6,894 nt of DNA from DASZVN01 sp035547055 (GCA_035547055.1 DASZVN010000128.1:1-6894), one strand, 5' to 3'. Shown: positions 1 through 6,103, numbered from the stretch's first letter. Notes: generated by a model from the letters alone, not told the origin. Translations and numbers: made by a program.

Positions 1-38
1 GACCCGGGTGAGGGGCTACGGCCTCTCAGGTCCATCAT
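1..38 (-). other. Possible start of a further overlapping gene, cut by the window edge
   Basis: On the minus strand, ATG at 38 overlaps the thiolase-like stop (ATGA), and a second in-frame ATG follows at 35. The frame stays open for 12 codons (MMDLRGRSPSPG) to the edge, behind a G-rich GGGGGAGGG that sits too close to be an ideal ribosome binding site. Against this, ccgggtgaggggc at the edge resembles the border of another common alphaproteobacterial intergenic repeat. A DUF35 protein often neighbours this kind of thiolase, but the 12 residues do not identify one. Confidence 0.25.
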
Positions 39-1219
39 CCCTCCCCCTGCAGCACGGCGGCGGCGGTACAGAGGCCGCGGTCGTAGTTGATCATGCCGAA
101 GCCCGAGACCAGCGCCGTCCTCGCGCCCGGCACCGGCGCCGACAGCGGCTGGCCGGTGACCTGCCGCAGCGCCTCGACCAGGCCGAGCGCGCCGCCGGCG
201 GCGCCCGCCTGGCCGGCGGAGAGCTGGCCGCCCGAGGTGTTGTGCGGGAAGTCGCCGCCATTGGTGAGATCGTGGCTGCGGACGAAGGCGGGCGCCTCGC
301 CCTTGGCGCAGAATCCGAGGTCCTCGAGCTGCATCATCACGATGATCGGGTAGTCGTCATAGGTCTCGACCAATTCGACGTCGTCCGGCGCGAGGCCCGC
401 CATCGCCCAGAGCTCGTCCTTGTCCATCGCCCAGCCGCCGCGCTCCTGGATCGGGTCGTCGGGGAAGGCGTTGTGGCGTTCGATGGTCGCGAGGACGCGC
501 GCGAACGGGAGGCCGAGATCCCTCGCGACATCGGCCGTGGTGACGAGAAACGCCTCCGCGCCGGCGCAGGGCATGACGCAGTCGAACAAATGGATCGGGT
601 CGGCGATCGGCCGGGCGCCGAGATATTGCGCCATCGAGAGCGGCGTCTTCATGATCGCGTGGGGATAGGTCAGCGCGTTGGCCCGCTGGGCGAGGCAGAT
701 GCGGCCGAAATCCTCGCGGGTCGCGCCATAGGTCCGCATGTAGTGGTCGGTCAGGAGGGCGAAGGAGCCGTTCGGCCCGCCATAGCCGTAGGGGTAGCTG
801 GCATCCTGGGCGAAGCGCGAGAACGAGGAGAGCAGCTTGCGGAAGCTGTCGACCTGGTTGGCGTCGGCGGCGACGCAGGCGACGAGCGTGGCGTCGCCTG
901 CCTCGACCGCGCGCGCGGCACGGCGGAGCGCGACGATGCCGCTCGCCCCGCCCATCGGGATGTTGTCGAGCCAGCGCGGGGTGAGGCCGAGATGCTGGGT
1001 CAGGCCGACGCCGGTGTCGGGCGACAGCGTGAAGCTCGACACCGCGAGGCCGTCGAGATCGGTCGGGCGGATGCCGGCGCGCCCCGTGAGCGCGCGGAGC
1101 GCGCGGGCGATCCACCAATGCGCGCTCTCGACCGAGTAGCGCACATAGGGCACGCTGACCGGCACCGCGACCGCGACGTCGCGATAAGGCGTTCGCGGCC
1201 GCTTCACGATGGCCGCCAT
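35..1219 (-). CDS. Thiolase-fold protein of the SCP-x/Ltp group, lacking the nucleophilic cysteine
   Basis: A 394-residue thiolase-superfamily protein, commonly labelled acetyl-CoA acetyltransferase or lipid-transfer protein. Visible family marks: IPMGGASGIVALRRAARAVEAG (88-109), RANALTYPHAIMKTPLS (179-195), IADPIHLFDCVMPCAGAEAFL (205-225), VETYDDYPIIVMMQLEDLGFC (284-304) and HNTSGGQLSAGQAGAAGG (326-343). In true thiolases the nucleophile lies in an N-C-S-T-G-like motif; aligned through the following Gly-x-x-Ala-Leu, that position here is Gly91 (GGASG). The catalytic GHP histidine is replaced by Gln337 (GQAG), and the NEAF motif reads YDDYP. Standard Claisen cleavage through a covalent acyl-Cys is therefore unlikely. 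By analogy with Ltp2-type aldolases, which lack the Cys and work with a DUF35 partner, a retro-aldol or other CoA-ester lyase role is plausible but unproven. ATG 1219 overlaps the ligase stop by one base. Family assignment is secure; function is not. Confidence 0.88.
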   Translation of the reverse strand: MAAIVKRPRTPYRDVAVAVPVSVPYVRYSVESAHWWIARALRALTGRAGIRPTDLDGLAVSSFTLSPDTGVGLTQHLGLTPRWLDNIPMGGASGIVALRRAARAVEAGDATLVACVAADANQVDSFRKLLSSFSRFAQDASYPYGYGGPNGSFALLTDHYMRTYGATREDFGRICLAQRANALTYPHAIMKTPLSMAQYLGARPIADPIHLFDCVMPCAGAEAFLVTTADVARDLGLPFARVLATIERHNAFPDDPIQERGGWAMDKDELWAMAGLAPDDVELVETYDDYPIIVMMQLEDLGFCAKGEAPAFVRSHDLTNGGDFPHNTSGGQLSAGQAGAAGGALGLVEALRQVTGQPLSAPVPGARTALVSGFGMINYDRGLCTAAAVLQGEG

Positions 1220-2844
1220 CACGCCGTCCGCCTCTTCAGGGCCGCGGTGTCGATCGCATCGCCGCGGGCGAGCGCGTCGGCGACGGCGGCCTTGAGCGCG
1301 CCGCGCTGGATCTTCGCGGTTGCGGTCAGCGGGATGGCGTCGACGAAGGCCACGACGCCCGGCGCCTTGTAGTAGGCCAGCCGCTCCAGGCAGAAGCGCA
1401 CGATGTCCTCGGCGAGGATGCGCGCCGCCGTCCCGTCGGGCGGCGCGACCTCGGGCACGACCAGCGCCGCGACCTCCTCGCCGCGGAGCGGGTCGGGCGC
1501 CGCCGCGATCGCGACCTGGCGGATGGCGGGATGGCGGCCGAGCACGGCCTCGACCTCGACCGCGGCGATGTTCTCGCCCGAGCGGCGGATCACGTTCTTC
1601 TTGCGGTCGATGAAGTGAAGCTGCCCGTCGGCGTCGCGCAGGACGACGTCGCCGGTGTGGAACCAGCCGCCCTCCCAGGCCGCGGCGGTGGCCTCGGGAT
1701 CCTTGAGGTACTCGCGAAAGAAGCCGGCGCGGGGATCCGGGCCGGCGTGGCGCACCAGGAGTTCGCCGGGCTCGTCGGTGCCCGCCTCGGCGCCATCGTC
1801 GCGGCGGATCGACACCTCGACCGCGGGCGCGGGCTTGCCGAAGCAGGCGGTGCCGATCTTTCGTGGCTCGCGGTTCGCCACCACCACCGCGCCGGCGCCG
1901 GTCTCGGTCATCGCCCAGGCCTCGACCAGCGGGAAGCCGAAGCGCTCCTCGAACGCGGCGTGCAGGGTGCGCTCGGCGCCCGCGCCGAAGCCGAAGCGCA
2001 CCTTGTGCGCGCGATCGTCGGGCGACGGCGGGGCCGCCATCAAGAGCGCCGGCAGGACGCCGAGGTAGTGGATCGCGGTGGCGTCGAAGCGGCGCACGCT
2101 GTCCCACCAGCTCCGCGGGTGGAAGCGGTCGAGCACCGCGAGCGCGCCGCCGACCGTCACCATCGCCATCACCGAATAGGCGAGCGCGTTCATGTGGAAC
2201 AGCGGCAGCGGCGTCAGCATCCGCTCGGGCGGATCGGCCGCGATCCGGCAGAGCCCGCCAACCGCCTCGTACCATTCGCCGGCGCGGAGGAAATAGTCGT
2301 TCGGGAGCACGCAGCCCTTCGGCTTGCCGGTGGTGCCGGAGGTATAGAGGAGCGCGCATTCGGCGTTGCGCGACGGCACCGCCGCGGCAGGGGCGAAGGG
2401 GGCGCGCGGCGGGGCGTCGTCCGGCCCGATCACGGCGAGCGTGCGCCCCGAGGCGGCGGCCGCTGCGGCGAGGTCCGGAGCCCGGTTCGGCAAGGCCACC
2501 GCGAGCGCGATCTCGGAATGGGCGACGAGATAGTCCAGCTCCGCGGCGCGAAGGTCCGGGTTGATCGGCACGATCGCGGCGCCCAGCGAGTTCAGCGCGA
2601 GCCAATGGAAGAGGAAGGCCGGCCGGTTCTCCAAGAGGAGGCCGACGCGGTGGCCGGCGCCGTAGCCGGCCATGCGATAGGCGGCGGCGAGGCGCTCGAC
2701 CGCGGCCTGCGCGTCGCGATAGGCGATCGCGCCTTCGGCGATGCCGTAGGCCGCCGCCGTCTCCGGCAGCACGACGAGAAACGGCCGCGCCGGAAAACGC
2801 GCCGCCGTCGCGGCGAAACGCGCGAAGACGGTCTGGTCAGCCAT
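1219..2844 (-). CDS. Acyl/aryl-CoA ligase (AMP-binding, ANL superfamily)
   Basis: A 541-residue adenylate-forming ligase expected to activate a carboxylic acid with ATP and attach CoA. The large N-terminal domain holds the phosphate loop LLYTSGTTGKPKG (165-177), PLPLFHMNAL (212-221), the ATP motif AMTETG (311-316) and GWFHTGD (393-399). The hinge and C-terminal lid contain DRKKNVIRRSGENI (413-426) and LTATAKIQRGAL, with Lys511 as the adenylation lysine. All core motifs are intact and the length is normal. The closest general types are the CaiC/FadD3-like and short- or medium-chain acyl-CoA synthetases; the pocket does not let me name the acid. The start is ATG 2844, preceded by a G-rich GGTGGGGGCGG that is only a loose Shine-Dalgarno match. 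Its TGA stop shares one base with the next ATG (TGATG), so the thiolase-like gene is translationally coupled. The context suggests that it activates the substrate or product of the Rieske oxygenase. Confidence 0.94.
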   Translation of the reverse strand: MADQTVFARFAATAARFPARPFLVVLPETAAAYGIAEGAIAYRDAQAAVERLAAAYRMAGYGAGHRVGLLLENRPAFLFHWLALNSLGAAIVPINPDLRAAELDYLVAHSEIALAVALPNRAPDLAAAAAASGRTLAVIGPDDAPPRAPFAPAAAVPSRNAECALLYTSGTTGKPKGCVLPNDYFLRAGEWYEAVGGLCRIAADPPERMLTPLPLFHMNALAYSVMAMVTVGGALAVLDRFHPRSWWDSVRRFDATAIHYLGVLPALLMAAPPSPDDRAHKVRFGFGAGAERTLHAAFEERFGFPLVEAWAMTETGAGAVVVANREPRKIGTACFGKPAPAVEVSIRRDDGAEAGTDEPGELLVRHAGPDPRAGFFREYLKDPEATAAAWEGGWFHTGDVVLRDADGQLHFIDRKKNVIRRSGENIAAVEVEAVLGRHPAIRQVAIAAAPDPLRGEEVAALVVPEVAPPDGTAARILAEDIVRFCLERLAYYKAPGVVAFVDAIPLTATAKIQRGALKAAVADALARGDAIDTAALKRRTA

Positions 2845-2859
2845 TGGATGCCGCCCCCA

Positions 2860-2951
2860 CCGTCATGGCCGGGCTTGGCTCGGCCATCCACGACTTCCTC
2901 GCGGAGGCGCCGCAAACGCGTGGATGCCCGGGCCAAGCCCGGGCATGACGG
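2860..2951. repeat. Palindromic intergenic repeat A
   Basis: The 33-nt arms at 2860-2892 and 2919-2951 are inverted copies matching at 30 of 33 positions by eye, separated by a 26-nt spacer. The right arm contains a perfect 10-bp stem, atgcccgggc / gcccgggcat, with a 3-nt loop; the left arm has a 9-of-10 equivalent. The element is a second copy of repeat B in the opposite orientation. It fills most of the 132-nt gap between the small-subunit gene and the CoA-ligase gene, ending 15 nt before the ligase start. No T-tract indicates a terminator. Confidence 0.92.
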
Positions 2952-2976
2952 AGGAGAGGCACCGGCGGCATCGCCA

Positions 2977-3459
2977 TCACATGAAGAGCTGGATGTTGCC
3001 GAAGGCGGCGTCGAAATTCACGAGGTCGACGCGCTTCAGCACGATCTTCAGCGCGCCCTCCTCGAGGCGCAGCTCGTGGCGCGCCCAGCCGGCGTAGAAC
3101 ACCGCGCTGTCGCCGCGGGTCTCGGCGTAGTGGAACGGCGTATAGGTACGGAAACGGTTGGCGGCGGGGTCGATTTCGTCGACCTGCGGCGCCTGGAGGA
3201 GGTGCTGGGCGCGGCTCTTCGGCTTCTGGCTGAAGGTGCGGGCGCCGGCGAGGCGCTCGATGCGGATGCGGAGCAGCAGCAGGTCCTCGTACATCAGCGA
3301 GGCCTGGAGCACCGGGTCGGTCTGCTGCCACTCGGCCGGCATCCAGTAATGGCCGTCCTCGGCGAACAGCGCGAGCCATTCCTCGTAGCGGAGTTCGTCC
3401 AGCAGCCGCGCCTCGCGATAGACGAAATAGACGAGGTCCTTTTCCCCGATTGTCGTCAC
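2977..3459 (-). CDS. Rieske aromatic-ring-hydroxylating oxygenase, small (beta) subunit
   Basis: A 160-residue beta subunit of the SnoaL/NTF2-like cone fold that supports the hexamer of Rieske oxygenases and has no metal or cofactor of its own. Family features are YREARLLDELRYEEWLALFAE (residues 14-34), HYWMPAE (37-43) followed by a run of Leu/Arg-rich helix (DLLLLRIRIERL), the conserved R and TYTPFHYAE segment (105-113), and a C-terminal strand DLVNFDAAFGNIQLF (145-159). I place the start at GTG 3459: a GGAG (3468-3471) lies 8 nt upstream, and the longer frame to ATG 3501 (MDARPKAGHDG) is only a translation of repeat B. An alternative GTG at 3468 has no room for a ribosome binding site. It is unusual that 118 nt with a large palindrome separate it from the alpha gene, since these pairs normally sit within a few bases. 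Confidence 0.93.
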   Translation of the reverse strand: MTTIGEKDLVYFVYREARLLDELRYEEWLALFAEDGHYWMPAEWQQTDPVLQASLMYEDLLLLRIRIERLAGARTFSQKPKSRAQHLLQAPQVDEIDPAANRFRTYTPFHYAETRGDSAVFYAGWARHELRLEEGALKIVLKRVDLVNFDAAFGNIQLFM

Positions 3460-3469
3460 GACACGCACT

Positions 3470-3562
3470 CCGTCATGCCCGGCCTTGGGCCGGGCATCCA
3501 CGAGTCGACGGCGGCACCGCGAAGGAAGTCGTGGATGGCCGGGACAAGCCCGGCCATGACGG
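3470..3562. repeat. Palindromic intergenic repeat B (inverted relative to copy A)
   Basis: Two 33-nt arms (3470-3502 and 3530-3562) are inverted copies matching at 28 of 33 positions by eye, around a 27-nt spacer. Each arm is itself a small hairpin, for example atggccggg opposite cccggccat. Read as its reverse complement, this element aligns over its length with repeat A: each arm matches at 31 of 33 positions, and the spacer starts acttccttcgcgg in B and acttcctcgcgg in A. It almost fills the gap between the large-subunit stop (15 nt away) and the small-subunit start (10 nt away). Spurious translations MAGLVPAIHDF and MDARPKAGHDG are typical of a dispersed alphaproteobacterial repeat family. 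Confidence 0.92.
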
Positions 3563-3577
3563 TGGAGGTGCCCAGCC

Positions 3578-4924
3578 TCATTCCGCAGCCTCGTGCAGGG
3601 CGGCGCCCGCAGGCGTCGGCGGGGTCATGAACTTCAGCCAGGCGTGGAACTGGTTGCGCATCTGCCGCTCGCTGGTGCCGCCGGCGAGCGCGGTCGTGTC
3701 CTCGTCCTCGCCGGGGCGCCACAGGCGCTGGACGTTGACCCACTCCAGCCCGTCGGCGGCGAGGCCGAGCTGGGCGCGCTCGTAGACCTCGAGGTCGTCG
3801 TGGCCGACGATCGAGGTCGGCGCGTTGATCAGGCGGTTGTACATCAGCGTGCGGGCGAACAGCATGTCCGGCGCACCGGCGAGGCGGAAGGTCCAGCTTT
3901 CCACCAGCGTGCGGTCGGCCGCGAGCGGCTTGAACACGCGCAAGGTCTGGATCGGCCCCTTCACCATGATGTTGGGGAAGTAGATCGTGTTGTGGCGGTT
4001 CTCGCCGAGGATCGCCCGCGCCCGCTCCTCGCCGTAGGCCGCCACCATCTGCTCGAAATAGCCCGGCACGGCCGAATAGTCGGCGTGGATCGAAGTGACG
4101 ACGCCGGTGTGCCCGTGCCCGTTCGGCCAGACGCGGATGCCCATCTTCTCGAAGAACTCGTAGGGCGAGACGAAGGGCGCATAGACCTCGACCGCCATCG
4201 GCTTCCTGCCGCCCTTGCCCTCCTCGCGCTTCCACACCGAGACCGCGGTGCCGGCGGAGGATTCGTGGGCGATCATCGGATGGCAGGTGTCGGTCTGGTT
4301 CTCGACCAGCATCTTCCAATTGCACGGGTGCATGTAGCGGAGCGGCGCGCCTTCCAGCACGAGCCGCCCCTCGGGCGAGCGGTCGACCATGTTGTCGATC
4401 GACGACAGGCTCTCGCCGAAGAACGCGTCGAAGCCGATGCCCGTGGGCGCGAGGCGGGCGAAGATGAAGTCGCGATAGACGTGGACGCCGCCGACCGCGG
4501 CGAGGCCGCGCGCCGAATCGGTGTCGGCGAGGCCGGTGCCCTCGTAGCCCTCCTTCATCGGGATCGAATGGAGCGCGCCGTCGGTGCGGTAGGCCCAGCC
4601 GTGGTAGGGGCAGCGGAACAGCCGCCCGGTCTTGCCGCAGGCCTCGGAGGCGATCTTCACGCCCTTGTGGGCGCAGCGGTTGTAGAGCACGCGGACGGTG
4701 CCGTCGGTGTGGCGCACGGCCAGCACGGGCTGGTCGCCGATGTCGGTGGTGAGATAGTCGCCGGGCTCGGGGATCTGGCTGGCATGGCCGACATAGACCC
4801 AGGTATTGGCGAAGAGATGCCGCATCTCGAGGCGGAAGATCTCCGGGTCGGTGTAGAGATCGCGGTGGACGCGGTCGGGCCGGATCAGGGCCCCGAGCTC
4901 GGCGGGATCGGAATAGCGCGCCAT
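3578..4924 (-). CDS. Rieske aromatic-ring-hydroxylating oxygenase, large (alpha) subunit
   Basis: A 448-residue catalytic subunit of a Rieske non-heme iron oxygenase, which adds O2 to an aromatic or cyclic substrate using electrons delivered by a ferredoxin/reductase. The N-terminal Rieske domain binds [2Fe-2S] through Cys84-x-His86 and Cys105-x2-His108 (CPYHGW), with 18 residues between the pairs. The catalytic domain has ENQTDTCHPMIAH (208-220): Asp212 is the electron-bridging residue and His215 and His220 are iron ligands. The third carboxylate ligand is probably Asp376 or Asp377 in GHDDLEVYER. The length fits the family (about 420-460), and all ligands are present, so it should be active. 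The start is set by the AAGGAGG site 6 nt upstream. The separate small-subunit gene downstream supports an alpha/beta hexamer of the benzoate/toluate/salicylate-like type. The substrate cannot be assigned from sequence alone. No ferredoxin or reductase is in the window. Confidence 0.96.
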   Translation of the reverse strand: MARYSDPAELGALIRPDRVHRDLYTDPEIFRLEMRHLFANTWVYVGHASQIPEPGDYLTTDIGDQPVLAVRHTDGTVRVLYNRCAHKGVKIASEACGKTGRLFRCPYHGWAYRTDGALHSIPMKEGYEGTGLADTDSARGLAAVGGVHVYRDFIFARLAPTGIGFDAFFGESLSSIDNMVDRSPEGRLVLEGAPLRYMHPCNWKMLVENQTDTCHPMIAHESSAGTAVSVWKREEGKGGRKPMAVEVYAPFVSPYEFFEKMGIRVWPNGHGHTGVVTSIHADYSAVPGYFEQMVAAYGEERARAILGENRHNTIYFPNIMVKGPIQTLRVFKPLAADRTLVESWTFRLAGAPDMLFARTLMYNRLINAPTSIVGHDDLEVYERAQLGLAADGLEWVNVQRLWRPGEDEDTTALAGGTSERQMRNQFHAWLKFMTPPTPAGAALHEAAE

Positions 4925-4926
4925 GC

Positions 4927-5940
4927 TCAGCCTCCTTCGCCGGACGAGGCCGCCGCCGCGGGCGGCAGCGCCAGGCCGGCCTCTTGCAGCATACGCAGGA
5001 ATCCGCCGAGGCGCGCGCGCCGATAGGCCGCGAGGTCCATCCCGGCATAGTCGAAGAAGCCCTGGCCGTCGCGGAGGCCGTTGCGGCCCTCGGCCATGTT
5101 GGCCTCGATGACGGCGGGCGCGGCGAAGCGGCTTTCGCCGGTCGCGCCGGTCATGTAGCGGCTCGCGTAGTAGAGGATGTCGCCGCCGCCCCAGTCGATG
5201 AACTCCAGGAGGCCGAGCACCGCGAAGCGGAAGCCGAAGCCGTATTTCACCGCCTTGTCGACCTCCGCGGCGGTCGCGACGCCCTCCTCGACGAGGCGCG
5301 CGGCCTCGTTCATCGCCAGCATCTGGATGCGCGGCACGATGTAGCCGGGCGAGGCCGCGCATTCGACCGGCACCTTGCCGATGGCTTCGAGCAGCGCCTT
5401 CACCTCGGCGACGGCGGCCGGGTCGGTGTCGGGCGTCGGGCTGAGCTCGACCAGCGGCACCAGGAAGGCCGGGTTCAGCCAATGGGCGTTGAGGAAGCGC
5501 GCCGGCCGGCCGGAAAGCGCCGCAAGCTCGGTCGACAGATGGGTCGAGGTGGTCGAGCAGACGATGGCGTCGGGGCCGGCGAGGCGGTCGATCAGGCCGA
5601 GGGCCTCGGCCTTGGCCTCCCTGGTCTCGGGCACCGCCTCGAAGACGTAGCGGACGCCCTTCAGTGCCGCCGCCGCCTCTGCGAGCGGGTGCACCGAGAC
5701 CCGCGCCAGGATCGGCTCGATCAGCGCGGCGTCGAAGCCGCCGAGGTCCGCCAGCGTCGCGAGCGTGCCGCGGACCTCGGCCAGCGCCTCCTCGGCGAGC
5801 CGGGAGAAGGCCTCGTCGGCGCGCACCTTGCCGTCGATCAGGCGCACGTCGTGGCCGGCATAGGCGAAGCAATGGGCGATGCCGCGGCCCATCCGTCCGG
5901 CGCCGACGCAGGCGATGGTCGCATGCTCGCCTGCGGTCAT
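4927..5940 (-). CDS. 3-hydroxyacyl-CoA dehydrogenase (NAD-dependent, HAD family)
   Basis: A 337-residue cytosolic enzyme expected to oxidise a 3-hydroxyacyl-CoA (or a related 3-hydroxy acid) with NAD+. An N-terminal Rossmann domain carries GAGRMGRG (residues 13-20) and FEAVPE (100-105), followed by VCSTTS (127-132). The signature HWLNPAFLVPLVEL puts the catalytic His at 153 and Glu at 165, the same 12-residue spacing as His158/Glu170 of the well-studied mammalian enzyme. The C-terminal helical domain ends with DGQGFFDYAG (291-300). Position 203, where the classical enzyme has Asn208, is Pro (GYIVPRIQ). The HWLNP form is also seen in carnitine and gulonate dehydrogenase relatives, so the substrate may not be a fatty acyl-CoA. 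I chose ATG at 5940 because it sits just before the GxGxxG strand; the longer frame to 6093 merely translates repeat C. The Shine-Dalgarno site is poor. The stop is 2 nt before the Rieske gene, implying translational coupling. Confidence 0.9.
   Translation of the reverse strand: MTAGEHATIACVGAGRMGRGIAHCFAYAGHDVRLIDGKVRADEAFSRLAEEALAEVRGTLATLADLGGFDAALIEPILARVSVHPLAEAAAALKGVRYVFEAVPETREAKAEALGLIDRLAGPDAIVCSTTSTHLSTELAALSGRPARFLNAHWLNPAFLVPLVELSPTPDTDPAAVAEVKALLEAIGKVPVECAASPGYIVPRIQMLAMNEAARLVEEGVATAAEVDKAVKYGFGFRFAVLGLLEFIDWGGGDILYYASRYMTGATGESRFAAPAVIEANMAEGRNGLRDGQGFFDYAGMDLAAYRRARLGGFLRMLQEAGLALPPAAAASSGEGG
4931..4937 (-). promoter_or_regulatory. Strong ribosome binding site of the Rieske large-subunit gene
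   Basis: Read on the minus strand the sequence is AAGGAGG, followed by 6 nt and then ATG at 4924. It lies inside the last codons of the 3-hydroxyacyl-CoA dehydrogenase gene. This is the clearest Shine-Dalgarno site in the window and fixes the large-subunit start. Confidence 0.75.
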
Positions 5941-5980
5941 AATGGAGGCCCGAATATTGGTCGGTTTGGGCAAGCCGAAG

Positions 5981-6076
5981 CCGTCATTGCGAGCGAAGCG
6001 ACGCAATCCAGAGGCGACAGCCGCCGGCGCCTGCGGCCCCTGGATTGCTTCGTCGCTGCGCTCCTCGCAATGACGG
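5981..6076. repeat. Palindromic intergenic repeat C (HCEERSDEAIQ-type)
   Basis: The left arm (5981-6011) begins ccgtcattgcgagcgaagcg and the right arm (6041-6076) ends cgctcctcgcaatgacgg. They are near-perfect inverted copies apart from two 3-nt insertions and one mismatch, around a GC-rich loop of about 29 nt. Spurious translation gives HCEERSDEAIQ...RFARNDG, a familiar artefact of a dispersed palindromic repeat in alphaproteobacterial genomes. It lies 27 nt after the opine-dehydrogenase-family stop and 40 nt before the next start. It would fold into a long hairpin in the transcript, but no T-tract follows, so a classical intrinsic terminator is not supported. Confidence 0.9.
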
Positions 6077-6103
6077 CGGAGCCGGCGTCGCAAGCGGTTG
6101 GCA

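Noticed and set aside
8..1372. Long plus-strand open frame (454 codons) opposite the thiolase-like gene
   Set aside because: It is the antisense of a gene with clear family motifs; the composition (runs of Arg, Ala, Glu, Gly) is that of a high-GC shadow frame, with no recognisable domain.
3460..3501. Longer beta-subunit start at ATG 3501
   Set aside because: The added residues MDARPKAGHDG come from repeat B; the GTG at 3459 has a GGAG 8 nt upstream and gives the normal family N-terminus.
2860..3562. Repeats A and B as intrinsic terminators
   Set aside because: Strong stems, but no T-run follows on the coding strand, and genes of the same apparent pathway continue downstream.
1531..3630. Very long plus-strand open frame (699 codons) opposite the ligase and beta-subunit genes
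   Set aside because: It runs across two real genes and both repeats, its translation includes the repeat artefacts (PGLARPS, SWMAGTSPAMT), and it shows no domain.
5941..5980. Sigma-70 promoter upstream of the dehydrogenase (TTGCCC and TATTCG)
   Set aside because: The boxes are only about 11 nt apart, far from the usual 16-18 nt, and the match is weak.
2860..6076. CRISPR array from the three repeats
   Set aside because: Only three elements of two families, long palindromes separated by whole genes, with no regular short spacers and no cas genes.
5941..6093. N-terminal extension of the 3-hydroxyacyl-CoA dehydrogenase frame up to 6093
   Set aside because: The extra residues (RHCEERSDEAIQ...) are a translation of repeat C, and the Rossmann fold begins right after the ATG at 5940.
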